From: Sphaerisporangium rufum
GTDB lineage: Bacteria > Actinomycetota > Actinomycetes > Streptosporangiales > Streptosporangiaceae
NCBI RefSeq assembly: GCF_016863395.1
Contig: NZ_BOOU01000054.1
Coordinates: forward strand, 124,001-188,000
DNA length: 64,000 bases
Direction of reading: 5' to 3'
Shown: piece by piece, positions 7,148-15,392 of the stretch
How the letters are laid out: every line of letters begins with the position of its first letter
How positions within the stretch are numbered: position 1 is the stretch's first letter
Program-made: the position numbers and the translations under genes
The notes under the pieces: model-generated
Seen by the model: the letters and a program-made list of their open reading frames with translations, nothing else
Told to the model about the DNA's origin: nothing
The model's database searches: none

Positions 7148-8814
7148 CGGCTCTGGCCCACTTTCGGTGGTCACGGAACGTGATAGCTCGTGTCGGTCCA
7201 TGGTTATCTCGGCGTGCTGTGTCAGCGTGACGCCGGTGTGACGTAAAGGATCTTCCAGGGCTGCTGTTCCCACAGTTCGCTGACTTGGCCATCGGCAGCG
7301 TTCAAGCCGAGGTCGGGGATGGGGCCGGGGCAATCGTGGTGCATGTCGCGTCCCGGGGAACGCCGGTAGTGTGCCCTGACTGCGAGGCTGTCGGGCGGGT
7401 GCATGGCTACGTGGATCGTCAGCTGGCCGACGTTCCTGTTGGCGGGCAGCGGGTGTTGGTGCGGCTGCGGTTTCGGCGGCTGAGGTGTCCGACGGTGGGG
7501 TGCGAGCGGCAGACGTTCCGGGAGCCGCTGCCTGGGCTGGCTGAGCCGTATCAGCGCCGCACGATCGCCTTGACCACGCAGGTGGGGGCGGTGGTGCGGG
7601 AGCTGGCCGGGCGAGCTGGATCGCGCCTGTTGGCCGTGCTGGGAGTCAGGATGTCGCGGCAGAGCGCGGTCCGGTCGTTGCTGCGTTTGCCCCTGCCGGC
7701 TCGTCCAGTGCCGGAGGTGATCGGGGTGGACGACTTCGCGCTCCGCAAACGACACCGCTACGCCACCGTGATCATCGACGCGGTGACGCGGGAGCGGATC
7801 GATGTGCTCGCCGATCGTCAGGCCGACACCTTGGAGGCGTGGCTGCGTGCCCACCCCGGGGTGCGGATGGTGTGCCGGGACAGCAGCGGCGCCTATGCCG
7901 AGGCGATCCGTCGCGCCCTGCCCGAAGCGGTGCAGATCGGTGATCGCTGGCATATCTGGCACAACCTGGCCCAAGCCGTGGTCAAAGAGGTCGCCGCGCA
8001 TTCGATCTGCTGGGGCAAGACCGGCCCGCCGCCGAAAGAAGGGGTGCGAGCAGCCACTACACGCGAGCGCTGGCGGCAGGTGCATGCCCTGCTCAGCCAG
8101 GGTGTCGGACTGCTGGAATGCGCCCGCCGTCTGGGCCTGGCGCTCAATACCGTCAAGCGCTATGCCCGGGTCAGCGAGCCCGAGCGGCTGGTGCGCGTGC
8201 CGAAGTACCGGCCCACGCTCGTCGACCCGTTCCGCGACCATCTGCGCGAACGCCGGGCAGAAGATCCCGCCGTTCCCGTCCAGCAACTCCTCGTCGAGAT
8301 CAAGAGGCTCGGCTACACCGGCAGTCAGAACCTGCTCTACCGCTACATCAACCAAGGCCGCGTCGAATGCGACCGGCCCGCGATCTCGCCCAAGCGTCTG
8401 GCCGCCCTTCTTCTTACCGAACCGAGCAAGCTCACCGGCCACCACGCCGAGCGGTTGGATGCCGCCATCGCCGCCTGCCACGAGATGACCACGCTCGCCG
8501 GACTCGTCCGGGACTTCGCCGCTCTCCTGGACCCCAAGCCGGGCAACGGCCAGCTACTGACCGACTGGATTGAACAAGCGCGTCAGGCCGACCTGCCCCA
8601 CCTGCACGCCTTCACCCGTGGGCTGGACTACGACCGGGCCGCCGTCAACGCCGCCCTCACCCTCCCTTTCCACAACGGCGGCACCGAAGGTGTCAACACC
8701 AAAACGAAAATGATCAAGAGGCAGATGTACGGGCGAGCCGGCTTCGCGCTCCTCCGTCATCGCATCCTGCTCGGCTAACCACTTTCCGTCACCACCGAAA
8801 GTGGGCCAGAGCCG
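7148..8814 (+). mobile_element. ISL3-family insertion sequence
   Basis: Terminal inverted repeats of about 31 bp bound the element: left at 7148-7178 and right at 8784-8814, both beginning CGGCTCTGGCCCACTTTCGG when read inward and differing only near the inner end. One transposase gene lies between. No 8-bp target duplication is visible (left flank ends ACGGTCTT, right flank begins TTGACTGG), which suggests that insertion was followed by an adjacent deletion. The gene to the right lacks its 5' half. Confidence 0.88.
7285..8778 (+). CDS. ISL3-family transposase
   Basis: A DDE transposase of 497 residues. The N-terminus carries the ISL3 zinc-binding segment (CPDCEAVGRVHGYVDR, CPTVGCERQTF), then a helix-turn-helix, then the catalytic domain with VIGVDDFALRKRHRYATVIID (first Asp), VCRDSSGAYAEAI (second Asp) and the C-terminal LPFHNGGTEGVNTKTKMIKRQMYGRAGF (Glu). 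The TTG at 7285 is the first usable start. The frame is open back to 7231 and encodes a conserved-looking lead (GLLFPQFADL) without ATG, GTG or TTG, so the native start may have mutated. Otherwise it looks complete. Confidence 0.9.
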   Translation: MAIGSVQAEVGDGAGAIVVHVASRGTPVVCPDCEAVGRVHGYVDRQLADVPVGGQRVLVRLRFRRLRCPTVGCERQTFREPLPGLAEPYQRRTIALTTQVGAVVRELAGRAGSRLLAVLGVRMSRQSAVRSLLRLPLPARPVPEVIGVDDFALRKRHRYATVIIDAVTRERIDVLADRQADTLEAWLRAHPGVRMVCRDSSGAYAEAIRRALPEAVQIGDRWHIWHNLAQAVVKEVAAHSICWGKTGPPPKEGVRAATTRERWRQVHALLSQGVGLLECARRLGLALNTVKRYARVSEPERLVRVPKYRPTLVDPFRDHLRERRAEDPAVPVQQLLVEIKRLGYTGSQNLLYRYINQGRVECDRPAISPKRLAALLLTEPSKLTGHHAERLDAAIAACHEMTTLAGLVRDFAALLDPKPGNGQLLTDWIEQARQADLPHLHAFTRGLDYDRAAVNAALTLPFHNGGTEGVNTKTKMIKRQMYGRAGFALLRHRILLG

Positions 8815-9290
8815 TTGACTGGACGGACCCGTCCATGGTCGAGCGGCTGCTGATCTCCCTTGGGAGCGACGCCAACGACCGGCACACCGAGCTGTACATG
8901 AAAGAGGTGCGCCCGCTGGAGTACCGGTGCCTGATGGAAACCGCGTGGGACAACCTCAACGTCGGCACCTCGGCGATCCTGTCGGCCCCGTTTATCACCG
9001 AACTGCGCGATGAGGCATGGTTCACCCGGTTGGAGAACCGGTGCGCCGCCAAGGGCATCGACGTCGCGGCGATCTGGGTGCGCTGTGATCCCGAGTCCAT
9101 GCGCGAGTACATCGAGTTCCGCGCCGCCGCCCGTGATGCTTGGAAGCTGGCGAACTGGGACGAGTACGTGGCCGGTCTGGACGTCGACAACCCGCCGGCG
9201 ACCGCACACCTGACGGTGGACAACCGGCTAGGGGCGGCGATCAGCCTTGCCGACCAGACCCGCGACGCCCTTAAGCGCATCCTCACGTGA
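8815..9290 (+). pseudogene. AAA/zeta-toxin-like kinase, 5' part lost to ISL3
   Basis: The frame is open across the IS right end and reads VDWTDPSMVERLLISLGSDANDRHTELYMKEV, then a C-terminal kinase half: NVGTSAILSAPFITELRDEAWFTRL, VAAIWVRCDPESMREYIEFRAAARDAWK (LID-like arginines) and LTVDNRLGAAISLADQTRDALKRIL. The P-loop half expected before this is absent: the sequence stops at the ISL3 inverted repeat, and I see no matching half left of the IS. An ATG at 8835 could still make a 151-residue product without ATP-binding residues. It overlaps the next kinase gene (GTGA), so the two formed an operon. Confidence 0.7.
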
Positions 9291-9904
9291 CCACGCCGCC
9301 CACCGGGGTCGTGCTCTACGGCCCGCCCGCCAGCGGTAAGAGCACCACCACCAGCGCCCTTCACCGGCTCGACTCCCGGTTTCGCCTGCTGCGCAAACTG
9401 AAGGTCGGCACCGGCCGGGCCGACGAGTACCACCTGGTCACCGCGGCCCGCTTGGACGAGCTGCGCCAGTCCGGGCGCACGGTCGCCGAGACCCACCGGT
9501 ACGGCAATACCTACGCCATCGACCGCGCCGAGATCGAGGCCATGACCGGCACCGGACTCATCCCTGTTGCCCACATCGGCAACATCCCCGACCTGCGCAC
9601 CCTCGTCGGCCGGGACCCCTGGTTGCGCGTACTGCTGTGGGTACCGCGCCAGGTTTGCCGGCAGCGGTCCCAGGGCCGCGGGGACGTCGACACCGCCCAG
9701 CGCTTGACCGCATGGGATGAGACATTGACCGATCTGCAGGCCAACGCCGACGACGGCTTCTTTCACCTACGCCTCCACACCGACCGCATCGGCCCCGACC
9801 AGGCCGCCGCCGAGATCGCCGAAGCGTACGACGCCCTCACTCGCCGCCCCCTTCACTCGGCGCCACCCCACCGGGAAGACGTAGCAGCACCGCCGGCGGG
9901 ATGA
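9287..9904 (+). CDS. Guanylate-kinase-like P-loop protein
   Basis: A 205-residue P-loop phosphotransferase. GPPASGKSTTT (about residues 11-21) is a Walker A motif. The pattern GTGRADEYHLVTAARLDELRQSGRTVAETHRYGNTYAIDR resembles the GMP-binding region of guanylate kinases (S/T-R-P...Y and E..YG.YYG). IPVAHIGNIPDLRTL and the Arg-rich QVCRQRSQGRGDVDTAQRL supply the LID. It overlaps the truncated kinase upstream by 4 bp. Such paired small kinases occur in actinobacterial accessory regions; the substrate is unknown. The GTG start at 9287 was chosen from the overlap and the position of the P-loop. Confidence 0.7.
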   Translation: MTTPPTGVVLYGPPASGKSTTTSALHRLDSRFRLLRKLKVGTGRADEYHLVTAARLDELRQSGRTVAETHRYGNTYAIDRAEIEAMTGTGLIPVAHIGNIPDLRTLVGRDPWLRVLLWVPRQVCRQRSQGRGDVDTAQRLTAWDETLTDLQANADDGFFHLRLHTDRIGPDQAAAEIAEAYDALTRRPLHSAPPHREDVAAPPAG

Positions 9905-10070
9905 GGTCCAGCCGCCACCACGTCCCGCAGTCCTCACAGATGGCCCCACTCGGCATGACGCCGCCATAGGGCCACACGAAGGTCCAGCACACCCGCAGGT
10001 GGGCACAGTCAGCTTGCCGCGGCCGACCGTGCCCACCCGCAGGGGTTCGTTCGCCGAGCGCGACGATCAC
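9837..10070 (-). CDS. Small Cys-rich hypothetical protein
   Basis: A 77-residue protein of unknown function, last gene of a three-gene operon. Its GTG start overlaps the stop of the gene before it (GTGA). It contains the scattered metal-ligand-like pattern DCAHLRVCWTF and GAICEDCGTWW, compatible with a small zinc ribbon, followed by RLDLIPPAVLLRLPGG. It overlaps the convergent kinase gene end by about 70 bp. Support comes from the coupled start and the zinc-ribbon-like cysteines rather than from a recognised family. Confidence 0.45.
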   Translation of the reverse strand: MIVALGERTPAGGHGRPRQADCAHLRVCWTFVWPYGGVMPSGAICEDCGTWWRLDLIPPAVLLRLPGGVAPSEGGGE

Positions 10071-10399
10071 AGCGGATGGCCTGCGATCCAGGAAGGCGCG
10101 TCCGGCGAACGTGTCCGGCGTAGCTCGTGGTACCGATCCGCGACCCGGCGAGCCGCGGTCACCGGGTCATCGGCGGGGCTGTAGCGGTAGGTGAAGCGCC
10201 CGGTCACCGGGGACACGCCGCCGGCCCACCACAGGTAGCAGGGACCGGCCCAGACCACCAGGTCGTACCAGACCGACACCAGCGCAAGGCCGGCTCCCTC
10301 GTTGACGTCGGCCGCGATCCCATGTCGATCCAGCGCATCCCGCAGCCGGTAGGCGGCCCGGATGGCGGGATGCCGAGGTGGCGCGAGCCCGGGGATCAT
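10067..10399 (-). CDS. Conserved small actinobacterial protein
   Basis: A 110-residue protein of a type seen beside S-adenosyl methyltransferase and XRE/DUF397 genes in actinomycetes. The body is AIRAAYRLRDALDRHGIAADVNEGAGLALVSVWYDLVVWAGPCYLWWAGG, then DDPVTAARRVADRYHELRR. No catalytic motif is visible and the function is unknown. The ATG at 10399 was chosen because it overlaps the stop of the upstream methyltransferase (ATGA); the frame continues upstream but there only mirrors the methyltransferase gene. Co-translation with its neighbours suggests a shared role. Confidence 0.65.
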   Translation of the reverse strand: MIPGLAPPRHPAIRAAYRLRDALDRHGIAADVNEGAGLALVSVWYDLVVWAGPCYLWWAGGVSPVTGRFTYRYSPADDPVTAARRVADRYHELRRTRSPDAPSWIAGHPL

Positions 10400-11229
10400 G
10401 GCTTGCGCCCAATTCCGCCGAGCACCGGCACCCGCAGGTCGTCGGTGTACACCGGGCCGTCCGGCCGCCACAACGGCACGTAGACCACGCCCGGCTCGAC
10501 CAGGCGCAGGCCGTAGAAGAAGCTCGCGATCTCCACCAGGGTCCGCAGCACTGCCGGAGCGTTCGCCCGATCGTAGGCCGCCCTCGCCGGCATCAATGCC
10601 CGGCGCTGCTCGGCATGCGAGACCAACAGATACGAGCCAGGCGCCATCGCCCGGATGAAGGTGTCAACGATGCCGTAGGGGTCTTCGCTGTCGCGGATGA
10701 AGTGGAGGACGGCGCACAGCAGCACCGCCACCGGCTCCCCGAAGATGAGCACCCCCCGCACGTGCGGATCACCCAGGATGTGCAACGGCTCTCGAAGGTC
10801 ACCGGCCATGGCGTGGGTGTTGGGGTTGTCGGCCAGCAGCGCGCGGGCATGGGCGAGCACGAGCGGGTCATTGTCGACGTACACCACACGCGCCCGCGGA
10901 TTGATCTCTTGCGCCACCTGGTGAACGTTGCTCTGCGTCGGCAGGCCGGTTTCGATGTCGAGGAACTGAGTGATCCCGCACTCGCCGGCCAGGAACCGCA
11001 CCGCACGCCCCAGGAAGTCCCGGTTCGACCTCGCCATCAGCCGCACATGCGGCGTCTTGCGGATCACCTCCTCGGCACACTCACGATCGACCGGAAGATT
11101 GTCCTTGCCGCCGAGGTAGTAGTCGTACATCCGCGCCACACTGGGCGTACTCAGATCCAGGTGGCCCGGAACAACACTCTGGGACCCCTGCCCGGGGTCC
11201 CGCTCCGGTGCATCCATGCGGGGCATCAT
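10396..11229 (-). CDS. S-adenosyl methyltransferase, DUF574/SAV2177-type
   Basis: A 277-residue class I methyltransferase of the actinobacterial DUF574 family. Family landmarks: PSVARMYDYYLGGKDNLPVDRECAEEV near residue 30, RFLAGECGITQFLDIETGLPTQSNVHQVAQ (motif I region), VVYVDNDPLVLAHARALLADN (acidic SAM-ribose loop), AGDLREP, and AVLHFIRDSEDPYGIVDTFIRAMAPGSYLLVSH. The canonical FLDIGTGLPT reads FLDIETGLPT here, a Gly-to-Glu change in the SAM loop. The substrate is unknown for the family. It heads a coupled three-gene operon transcribed divergently from a GntR regulator about 100 bp away, which probably controls it. Confidence 0.9.
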   Translation of the reverse strand: MMPRMDAPERDPGQGSQSVVPGHLDLSTPSVARMYDYYLGGKDNLPVDRECAEEVIRKTPHVRLMARSNRDFLGRAVRFLAGECGITQFLDIETGLPTQSNVHQVAQEINPRARVVYVDNDPLVLAHARALLADNPNTHAMAGDLREPLHILGDPHVRGVLIFGEPVAVLLCAVLHFIRDSEDPYGIVDTFIRAMAPGSYLLVSHAEQRRALMPARAAYDRANAPAVLRTLVEIASFFYGLRLVEPGVVYVPLWRPDGPVYTDDLRVPVLGGIGRKP

Positions 11230-11325
11230 AAGCAGACCTGCCTACTCTTGCCTACCCCTGCCGATCGGTACGCCCCGTAACGCCCCGTGACCTGGGCCTA
11301 CCGTTCGCTTCCTATCGTCAGAGAT

Positions 11326-11634
11326 GTGATCGACTTCCGGCCTGATCAGCCCAAGTCAGAGCAGGTACTCGCCGAGATGCGCCGCCGCATCAAAGCCGGC
11401 GTCTACAAGCCGGGCCACCCCGTCCCCGGCGAACCTCGCATGGCCGAAGAGTTCGGCATCGCCCGCCGGACAGCCCGCAAGGTGATCAATGCACTCTTGG
11501 ACGAGGGCCTCATCTATACGGTCAAGAACATCGGCACCTTCGCCGCCGACCCGGCAACCGGCCAGCCGCCCGAGCACATCACCAGGCAAGACGATCCGGA
11601 CGAGGACGACGAGCCCTCACCACAAGCCCAGTGA
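11326..11634 (+). CDS. GntR-family winged-helix regulator (short)
   Basis: A 102-residue DNA-binding protein with only the GntR winged helix: SEQVLAEMRRRIKAGVYKPGHPVPGEPRMAEEFGIARRTARKVINALLDEGLIYTVKNIGTFAA. No ligand-binding domain follows; the tail is acidic (DDPDEDDEPSPQAQ). The GTG at 11326 gives MIDFRPDQPKSEQV, the usual short lead; an upstream GTG at 11287 would add 13 residues. It is divergent from the methyltransferase operon, so the 11230-11325 gap probably holds both promoters and the operator. Confidence 0.82.
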   Translation: MIDFRPDQPKSEQVLAEMRRRIKAGVYKPGHPVPGEPRMAEEFGIARRTARKVINALLDEGLIYTVKNIGTFAADPATGQPPEHITRQDDPDEDDEPSPQAQ

Positions 11635-12208
11635 ACCACCGGCCAGCCCAGACGGCCAAAGCGCCCCAGGACCAGGCCGCCAATCACCCTCGATGAGGAC
11701 TTTCTCCACGTCCTTAAAGGCGGCCCGCTGCGCGGCCCGCCGGGCGCGCTGGCCAGTCTGCGTGCCCGGCTGCGGCTCTTCGGCCGGTCCGGGCACGCAC
11801 CGCCCCGCGCGCCCGAGCAGTCGACAGCAGTAGGCAGTTAAGGTCGTGACGATCACTGACTTCGATTCTCGGCACACGTGGTCGGGGTGATCGGCTGCCG
11901 CGGCCCTCCTTCGTCGCGCCTTGCCATCGAGCAACGTGGCTAGGTGCCGGCCAATTCTTCCAATCGCCAGAAGAGGTAAGGATCGGGCAAGGTAGACGTA
12001 GTAGCGGTCTAAGTGGGCGGTAGCCAGCTCCGAGAGACAGTGAGCCGCCTCGGCGAGGGGCAGGACCTCGGTCGGACGGCACCGCTCCGATTAGTGGGCA
12101 CGGAGGTTGGCCAGCGCCTTAGACTTGCCATCCTGGTTGATCCGCCGCGGCGTCAAGCCTAGCCTTGAGAGTATCTAGATCCCCTCAGTTTTTAAGGAAT
12201 CCGCGAGA
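11635..12208. other. Gene-free stretch, 574 bp
   Basis: No open frame here reads like a protein, and there is no tRNA or clear hairpin terminator. Base composition changes towards the right end, ahead of the AT-richer DUF262-HEPN pair, so one border of that imported cassette may lie in this stretch. Confidence 0.5.
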
Positions 12209-13441
12209 ATGACTGAATATAACGGAGAGGACACCGAGTTCTCCCTCCAAGGTGATTTCTGGAATCCAGCTTCTGAAGATGAGATAGAGGAGGAGGGCGA
12301 ATATGACGAGCTGACAGCAGAAGACGTCTCGGGAGTGGTCACATACACTCTTGACTGGAGCGTCCACTCGCTTTTGGAGCGAATAGGAAATAATTTCGAC
12401 ATAAACCCAGCCTTCCAACGCCGAGACGCCTGGAATGGGCCACGCAAAAGTCTCTACATAGAATCTCTGATGCTAGGGCTTCCGGTGCCTCAAATCGTTC
12501 TTGCCGAAGACAAACAGAAGGGGAGATTCATTGTTCTAGATGGCAAGCAACGTTTGGTAACCATGAAGCAATTCGCCGATCCCGACGAACATTTCAAACC
12601 TCTACGATTGGGTAAACTCCAATTCCTCGAAGACCTGAAAGGCAAAACCTTCGCCAAAATCCAAGCCGATCCCGATCAGCGGGAGTGGGCCGATAACCTC
12701 CTAAGCCAACCGGTCAGAACAATAGTAGTTCGCAACTGGAGTAAACCTGCAGTCCTCTATCAGGTATTTGTTCGCCTCAATCAATACAGCGTCCCACTCT
12801 CTCCACAAGAGTTGCGCCAAGCACTATTTCCCGGCGAATTCACCGTCTGGATTAATCAGCGATCTATCGAGAGTGAGGCCATTAGGAAGGCTCGCCGACT
12901 TAAGGCACCCGATTTCCGAATGCGTGACGCCGAGATGCTACTCCGCACTATCGCCTTCTTTGATCGACTCGAAGAGTATGCAGGAAACCTTCGCGAATTT
13001 CTCGATGATGCTTGCGAGTCGGGAAATAGAGAATGGCAGCTCAGGGGAGATCAATTCCAGGCCATGGCCGCTGCGTGCGATGCAGCCATCAATAAGACCT
13101 TGACTGCCTTCGGCCCAAAGCAAGCATTCTTTCGATATGACGCGACAGCTGGTTACATCTCGCGGTTCAATGTCGCTGTATACGACCTCATGTGCGCAGT
13201 CTTCGCGGAATCAATCCTGACACAGGAATTGGTGAGCCAAAACGCCACAAAACTCCGACAAGCATTTGAAGAACTTTGTAGCAACGACCCAGTTTTCCAA
13301 GACAGCATTAAGTCCACGACTAAGACGGAAGTCGCAGTTGCCGGACGCATCATCCGCTACGGCACGAAAGTCCAAGAGATAACTGGAGTTCAGCTTCCCG
13401 TCATCGGTAGGGCGTCTCAGCTCCTAGAAGCTCGGAAATAA
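12209..13441 (+). CDS. DUF262 (ParB-like/GmrS-N) domain protein
   Basis: A 410-residue protein whose DUF262 domain spans about residues 48-260. DINPAFQRRDAWNGPRKSLYIESLMLGLPVPQIVL is followed by IVLDGKQRLVTM (the DGQQR-type nucleotidase motif at 111-115). DUF262 is related to ParB/Srx folds, and in GmrSD-type restriction it supplies NTP-dependent activity. Here no DUF1524 HNH nuclease is fused; the C-terminal half is helical. The N-terminus is strongly acidic (EDEIEEEGEYDELTAEDV). Nine bp downstream begins a HEPN gene, so the pair probably works as one two-gene system. Codon use is visibly AT-richer than in neighbours, a sign of recent transfer. Confidence 0.85.
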   Translation: MTEYNGEDTEFSLQGDFWNPASEDEIEEEGEYDELTAEDVSGVVTYTLDWSVHSLLERIGNNFDINPAFQRRDAWNGPRKSLYIESLMLGLPVPQIVLAEDKQKGRFIVLDGKQRLVTMKQFADPDEHFKPLRLGKLQFLEDLKGKTFAKIQADPDQREWADNLLSQPVRTIVVRNWSKPAVLYQVFVRLNQYSVPLSPQELRQALFPGEFTVWINQRSIESEAIRKARRLKAPDFRMRDAEMLLRTIAFFDRLEEYAGNLREFLDDACESGNREWQLRGDQFQAMAAACDAAINKTLTAFGPKQAFFRYDATAGYISRFNVAVYDLMCAVFAESILTQELVSQNATKLRQAFEELCSNDPVFQDSIKSTTKTEVAVAGRIIRYGTKVQEITGVQLPVIGRASQLLEARK

Positions 13442-13450
13442 CAGCCACCC

Positions 13451-14062
13451 ATGACGTCGAAAGAGCTAGGGTGGCTCGGGCAGATGCTGGATGAGCTTAA
13501 GGCTGACCTGATTGTCACCGGCAAGGACTACGACAAATATAGTCGCCAAGAACATCGAATGGCACTTTCGTTCCGCCTCCTTGCTAGTGCTGCAGTCGAG
13601 CAATACGTTGAGGATCGCTGCAAGGCTGCTGCTCGGCATGGGCTCAATCGACTACCTAAAGGGCAACCTACGCGCACCGGTCATTCGCTCACACTTTGGT
13701 ATTTGATCAAAAGGGACAAAGGAGTAATCCCGCTAAATGCAGCGGAGGTTCCAAAGGCCGCCGACTTCCTAAACGCGGTACATGCGGCATATGAGAACAC
13801 CGTCAACAAGACGCACGGAATGGACGACAAGGATCTTCGCGCGCTAGTTATACCACTCGGCTTACCCGAAACAGACATCGACGGAGTTTTATGCGCCATG
13901 TTGAAGGATCTTAGCAATGAGCGCAATAAGGCGGCGCACCGTCTGATAAACCGGGCCAAATCAATGACTGAGCCAATCGAGGAATGGAACAAGATTCAGG
14001 CAATACTTTATCTTCTCAAAGATCTCGATGCAGCACTCGATCGTGCGGCGACAAACTCATGA
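13451..14062 (+). CDS. HEPN-domain protein, putative RNase partner of the DUF262 protein
   Basis: A 203-residue all-helical protein. The C-terminal region contains SNERNKAAHRLINRA: Arg158-Asn159-x3-His163 is the R(N/D/H)x3-4H motif that forms the RNase active site of HEPN domains. The first helices (residues 35-60, HRMALSFRLLASAAVEQYVEDRC) fit the MAE_28990/RiboL-PSP type of HEPN. HEPN toxins act as RNases when released by an NTPase or antitoxin partner. The upstream DUF262 gene ends 9 bp before, so co-transcription is near certain. It shares the low-GC codon use of its partner. The HEPN call rests on motif and helical pattern only. Confidence 0.7.
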   Translation: MTSKELGWLGQMLDELKADLIVTGKDYDKYSRQEHRMALSFRLLASAAVEQYVEDRCKAAARHGLNRLPKGQPTRTGHSLTLWYLIKRDKGVIPLNAAEVPKAADFLNAVHAAYENTVNKTHGMDDKDLRALVIPLGLPETDIDGVLCAMLKDLSNERNKAAHRLINRAKSMTEPIEEWNKIQAILYLLKDLDAALDRAATNS

Positions 14063-14299
14063 TGCAGTACAGATATCAGATTATTTGACGTTTGAACTGA
14101 CTTCGGAGTGAGTGAGAGATTGCTGTCTAACATGGTGGTCCGGTGGATTCGGCCCCACGAGCGGCACGCTCCTGTCTACAGCTGAAGCTCCCAGGGCGGT
14201 AACTGTCTGTCGGGTACCACGTCGAAGGTGCTCGTCTGCTCTGATGTGAAGGTGGGCTTTGTGGCTGCCGTTGTCGGTGGGCTTCTCTAAGCTTGAGTC

Positions 14300-15267
14300 A
14301 TGATTCAGCTCGAGCCGGGACAAATTCGGACACGTGAGCAGCTTGCTCCCATTTTCGGCGGAAGCGCGCAAGGGGGATCTGCCCTTCTAGGACAACGCCC
14401 AACGTGCTGCTCTACTCCGACCCGAAGGTAGGGGAACTTCGCGGATACTACGACGGTTGGCTGGCCGAAGTAGACGAGCACGGCCGAGTGTTCGAGTACA
14501 CCGGGCACGGTGAAGGCGACCAAACCTTCGAGGGCCGGCATGGCACCGGGAACCGTGCGACCTTGCATCATGTCGATGACGGAAGAGATCTGCAGGTCTT
14601 CAAAGCCGTCGGTGTCGTACCCGGAACGGGTACCAAGCGTCACCGCTACGTGGGACGCTTCGCGCTTGACCAGATCCAGCCGTACGTTATGCGCCAGGCG
14701 CCGAACAGCAATCACGTGATGCGGCGCGTAATCGTGTTTCGCTTGCGGCCCCTTGGCAGCGAGTATCAGCACGTCGAAGACGACGTCATCCCCCCAGCTA
14801 CTTCCACCAGCGCCATTGTAGTTCCGTCAAGCGTCACTACCAGCGCAATTGTAGAACCAGAGACGAACAAAAAGACGAAGAGTTTGCGATCTGCGGCACC
14901 AAAGACGACCGCCGAGCGGCGTGAAGCCAAGCTCGCTGATCAGTTCCAGTCCTTTATGAAGGCCCAAGGTCGGGATCTTAAGCGGTTTCAGATCACCGTC
15001 AAGGGGCTCACCGGCACCCTCCTCACCGACCTGTACGATGCCCAAGGCCATGTCCTGTACGAGTTGAAAGGTACCTGCACTCGCGAAGCCGTGAGAATGG
15101 CTATCGGACAGCTTTTGGATTACCGTCGGCATGTCGAGCCGCGCTACCCGGGGCTTGCGGTCCTCCTCCCCGGTGAGCCTCATGAGGACCTTCGGGCGTT
15201 GCTTGCTGAACTACAAATCAGCTTGGCCTACTGGGACGGAGCGACCTTCATTGACGTCCCGCTCTAG
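14300..15267 (+). pseudogene. SRA-like (ScoMcrA-type) plus PD-(D/E)XK restriction protein, N-terminal frameshift
   Basis: Two frames together encode a modification-dependent restriction-type protein. From ATG 14300: MIQLEPGQIRTREQLAPIFGGS. One missing base near 14365-14372 moves the reading to the frame of GICPSRTTPNVLLYSDPKVGE. The SRA-like domain follows (VFEYTGHGEGDQTFEGRHGTGNRATLHH, FKAVGVVPGTGTKRHRYVGRFALDQIQPY), which recognises modified bases. After a Ser/Thr-rich linker, the C-terminal region has TDLYDAQGHVLYELKGT, a D...ExK nuclease core, then QLLDYRRH. A GTG at 14404 could still start a 287-residue product that lacks the first part of the SRA domain. It lies in a restriction/defence context. 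Confidence 0.65.
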
Positions 15268-15392
15268 CCTGAGATGAAGCCTTAAGGCTGACCGCATTGC
15301 TGCAAGCTAGCCATAAGAGCAGTCGAGCTGGCGGCGCAGCGCTGCGAGGCGAGGGTTAGCAGCTTGGCTGCGCAGTCCCGTAAGATCGTTCT

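Noticed and set aside
7222-8481. 419-codon minus-strand frame across the ISL3 transposase
   Set aside because: It mirrors the transposase on the opposite strand; the plus-strand frame carries the DDE and zinc motifs.
11617-12082. Minus-strand frames of 105 and 122 codons downstream of the GntR gene
   Set aside because: Arg/Gly/Ala-rich composition typical of antisense or non-coding GC-rich DNA, with no start context or motif.
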